From: Mucilaginibacter sp.
Lineage (GTDB): Bacteria > Bacteroidota > Bacteroidia > Sphingobacteriales > Sphingobacteriaceae
Direction: 5' to 3'
Assembly (NCBI RefSeq): GCF_028288185.1
Contig: NZ_JAQBOF010000008.1
Span: forward strand, 124,001-188,000
DNA length: 64,000 bases
Shown: positions 62,193-64,000 of the stretch, piece after piece
How the letters are laid out: each line of letters opens with the position of its first letter
How positions within the stretch are numbered: position 1 is the stretch's first letter
Made by a program: the position numbers and the translations under genes
The notes under the pieces: generated by a model
Told to the model about the DNA's origin: nothing
What the model saw: only the letters and a program-made list of their open reading frames with translations
Database searches by the model: none

Positions 62193-64000
62193 GAACGGCA
62201 TCCCGATACCAAAGTTTAGCTGCATAAAATTATAGCTTTCGCCATTGGCTTGCAGGTAGTTGTTTTTAAATACGCCGGGGTGGAATAACTCGTTCGAGTG
62301 TTTGATCAACACCCACTGATCTGACCCATTAAACTGCGGGTCCTTAAATTTAAATGCCATGTCAAGCCTGAAAACAAAGAAGCTCACATCAAACCGTAAG
62401 CCGGTACCAATACCAATTGCTGATGATTGCAGGATGTTGTTAAATCTAAATTCGCCACCTGGGTTATCGGCTTGTTTATGTAAGCGCCAAACGTTGCCGG
62501 CATCAATAAAAATAGCACCCTTTAATTTAGATCCAAAAAAGTCATCAGCCAGCTTATACCTGTATTCGGCATTGGTGATAAATTTTATTTCGCCAAACTG
62601 ATCAATGTATTTTAAGCGTGTACGTAAGGTATCGCCGGTTGTGGGTGCATCTGCGGTACCTGCCGGCCCGTAAGTTGTGGCCCGGTTAAATTGGCCCGGC
62701 CCAAGGGTGCGCGGCAGCCAGGCGCGCATATCATTAGCGCCGCCGGCATAAAAGTTTTTCTCAAAAATAAGTTGGTTGCTGTTTCCAAACGGAACGCCAA
62801 TACCCGGGTTTATACGAAATATAAACTGTCGCTCGCCGCCAAAGCTGCGGTATATCCTAAAGTCTATCTCGCCCCTGGCATATTGTGCAAATGTGTAGCC
62901 AAAAAGTGTGCGCTTGCCTAAAGTATCTTTGTGCGAATTAAATATATTACTTGCTGCATATAACATATTACCCCCAACATCCAACGATCCGCGGAAATAA
63001 GAAAAATTGGCATAAGTATTTAATAAGTTGCCATTTGCCTGGTAGGTGTATTGGCTACCCGTAGTAAATATGGTACGGCCTATTAAATAGACGTACGAGT
63101 AACGGTTCTGCTTCAATAATTGCTGGTAGGCAATAGGGTCGATAGTACCTTTTGAGAACTCAATATCAATAGGCGTTATACTATGAACTTTGTTTGCAGT
63201 TTCAAGGAAATCATAAGTTACCGAGTTGATAAAACTGGTTCTTTCCACTAATCCTTTTTGATAAAACCGCGAGTAATTGGTAGAGAAAGTGGTATGCGGT
63301 ACGCCCTGTTTGCCTGGTTTTGCCAAATTAAAGGGCGTGACTATCCAGGGGTATATTAAACTTGCGCCAACTTTAAAATCCTGGTTTTCAACACCACTAT
63401 TATTTAACGCGTTACGGCCAATATCGAACAGCATACTCAAGTTCAATTTTATCTGCAGCGCAACCGACCTTTTAAAAATGTTACGGTCTGTAAAGGTGTT
63501 GCCTGCATTATACCCATACCGCCCTCCGCTGAACAAAAATTCACCCTCGACACGGTCCGACATTTGTTTGAGGGGTATCAATTCTATTTTTGAATTTAGG
63601 CGATTTGTACTATCGGCTGTTTTTTCATAATCCGGGTTGGGTACGTTCCTGAAAACATTTAACTCAGATAATCGGGATGTTGTAATGGTTTGATTGTCAG
63701 AATTAAAAAGTTCGCCTTTTTTCTGGTAGATATAATCAACAACCGGTTGTGGCTTAAACCTGCCCGAGTAATCAACAAACTTAAATTGTGAGCCAACTTG
63801 TATAGTATCTGCTTTACCAATTTTGGTGCCGTTACTTTTTGATATGGTGATCAATGTATTGTTGATCGTAAAAATGGGGTGCTCGGGCTTATCAGCCGGA
63901 TTATCTATAATCATTCGCAAGTCAACAACACTGCTGTTAAAGGTCGAGTCGTACGCGAAATTGATGTACTGGCGATAAAACTCATAGTAGCCATTACGTT
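62190..64000 (-). CDS. BamA/TamA-like outer-membrane assembly protein (partial, 5' end outside)
   Basis: The frame remains open to the window edge and encodes about 603 residues. The part near the window end (NGYYEFYRQYINFAYDS) is a POTRA-like region, followed by VVDYIYQKKGELFNSDNQTI and a long surface-antigen barrel (Omp85 type) ending in NFGIGMPF. The FRINPGIGVPFGNSNQLIFE and KNFYAGGANDMRAWLPRTLG region is characteristic of Omp85 proteins (RGF-type loop, here RAW). It may be TamA, which assists autotransporter or outer-membrane assembly, more likely than BamA given the small number of POTRA domains visible. Confidence 0.85.
   Translation of the reverse strand, partial: RNGYYEFYRQYINFAYDSTFNSSVVDLRMIIDNPADKPEHPIFTINNTLITISKSNGTKIGKADTIQVGSQFKFVDYSGRFKPQPVVDYIYQKKGELFNSDNQTITTSRLSELNVFRNVPNPDYEKTADSTNRLNSKIELIPLKQMSDRVEGEFLFSGGRYGYNAGNTFTDRNIFKRSVALQIKLNLSMLFDIGRNALNNSGVENQDFKVGASLIYPWIVTPFNLAKPGKQGVPHTTFSTNYSRFYQKGLVERTSFINSVTYDFLETANKVHSITPIDIEFSKGTIDPIAYQQLLKQNRYSYVYLIGRTIFTTGSQYTYQANGNLLNTYANFSYFRGSLDVGGNMLYAASNIFNSHKDTLGKRTLFGYTFAQYARGEIDFRIYRSFGGERQFIFRINPGIGVPFGNSNQLIFEKNFYAGGANDMRAWLPRTLGPGQFNRATTYGPAGTADAPTTGDTLRTRLKYIDQFGEIKFITNAEYRYKLADDFFGSKLKGAIFIDAGNVWRLHKQADNPGGEFRFNNILQSSAIGIGTGLRFDVSFFVFRLDMAFKFKDPQFNGSDQWVLIKHSNELFHPGVFKNNYLQANGESYNFMQLNFGIGMPF

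Overview
The window looks like a chromosomal segment of a Bacteroidetes bacterium of the Sphingobacteriaceae type (Mucilaginibacter- or Pedobacter-like). The reasons are moderate GC content, TAnnTTTG-type -7 promoter boxes, few Shine-Dalgarno sequences, and marker families typical of the phylum: DUF4294, DUF6588, DUF4397, DUF1343/NamZ, LpxR-like protein, bacillithiol deacetylase BshB1, a long PurF-like amidotransferase and MnmD. No rRNA, tRNA, CRISPR array, transposase or prophage was seen. The content is mostly housekeeping.

Layout. 1-3.4 kb: end of the respiratory complex I operon (nuoM end, nuoN), then amt. 3.5-10.9 kb: PurF-like protein, LysE exporter, sugar MFS transporter, dCMP deaminase, cmk, arfB, lpxR-like gene. 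11-16.6 kb: lon, a TPR protein, a lipoprotein and gpmI. 16.7-23.2 kb: exported hydrolase, DUF4397 lipoprotein, an ECF sigma factor overlapping an anti-sigma-like/beta-barrel gene, nadC, plsY and an M48 protease. 23.5-29 kb, minus strand: relA/spoT, fur, purA, pabB; the RSH gene is broken by one in-frame TAA. 29-31 kb: DUF4294, glutathione peroxidase, bshB1. 31-44 kb: lysine 6-transaminase, ACC-deaminase-like enzyme, DUF6588, RluD-like synthase, class IV aminotransferase, fmt, namZ-like gene, FtsX-type permease, mazG, mnmD and an MBL-rhodanese protein. 44.6-45.1 kb: a VapBC-like toxin-antitoxin pair with a frameshifted toxin. 45-54.5 kb: M13 peptidase, valS, hybrid histidine kinase, HsdR-N protein, holA, EVE protein. 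54.5-57.9 kb: CBM9-like and GH10-like exported proteins, a long inverted-repeat element, and a thioesterase. 58-64 kb: DPP IV-like peptidase, YceI, DUF2147, a membrane protein, and a TamA/BamA-like protein cut by the window end.

The most unusual signal lies mostly between genes. At least seven families of short self-complementary 'word repeat' elements fill intergenic spaces. Their arms often carry the stop or start codons of the flanking genes, and word repeats of the same types lie in frame inside valS (twice) and mnmD. A second signal is a set of seven genes whose start codon lies only 3-7 nt after an exact TAnnTTTG box, which predicts leaderless or nearly leaderless mRNAs. Other points for a second look are the RSH nonsense codon, the frameshifted PIN toxin, a 42-bp tandem repeat upstream of valS, and the nested inverted-repeat element of about 480 bp near 57 kb.
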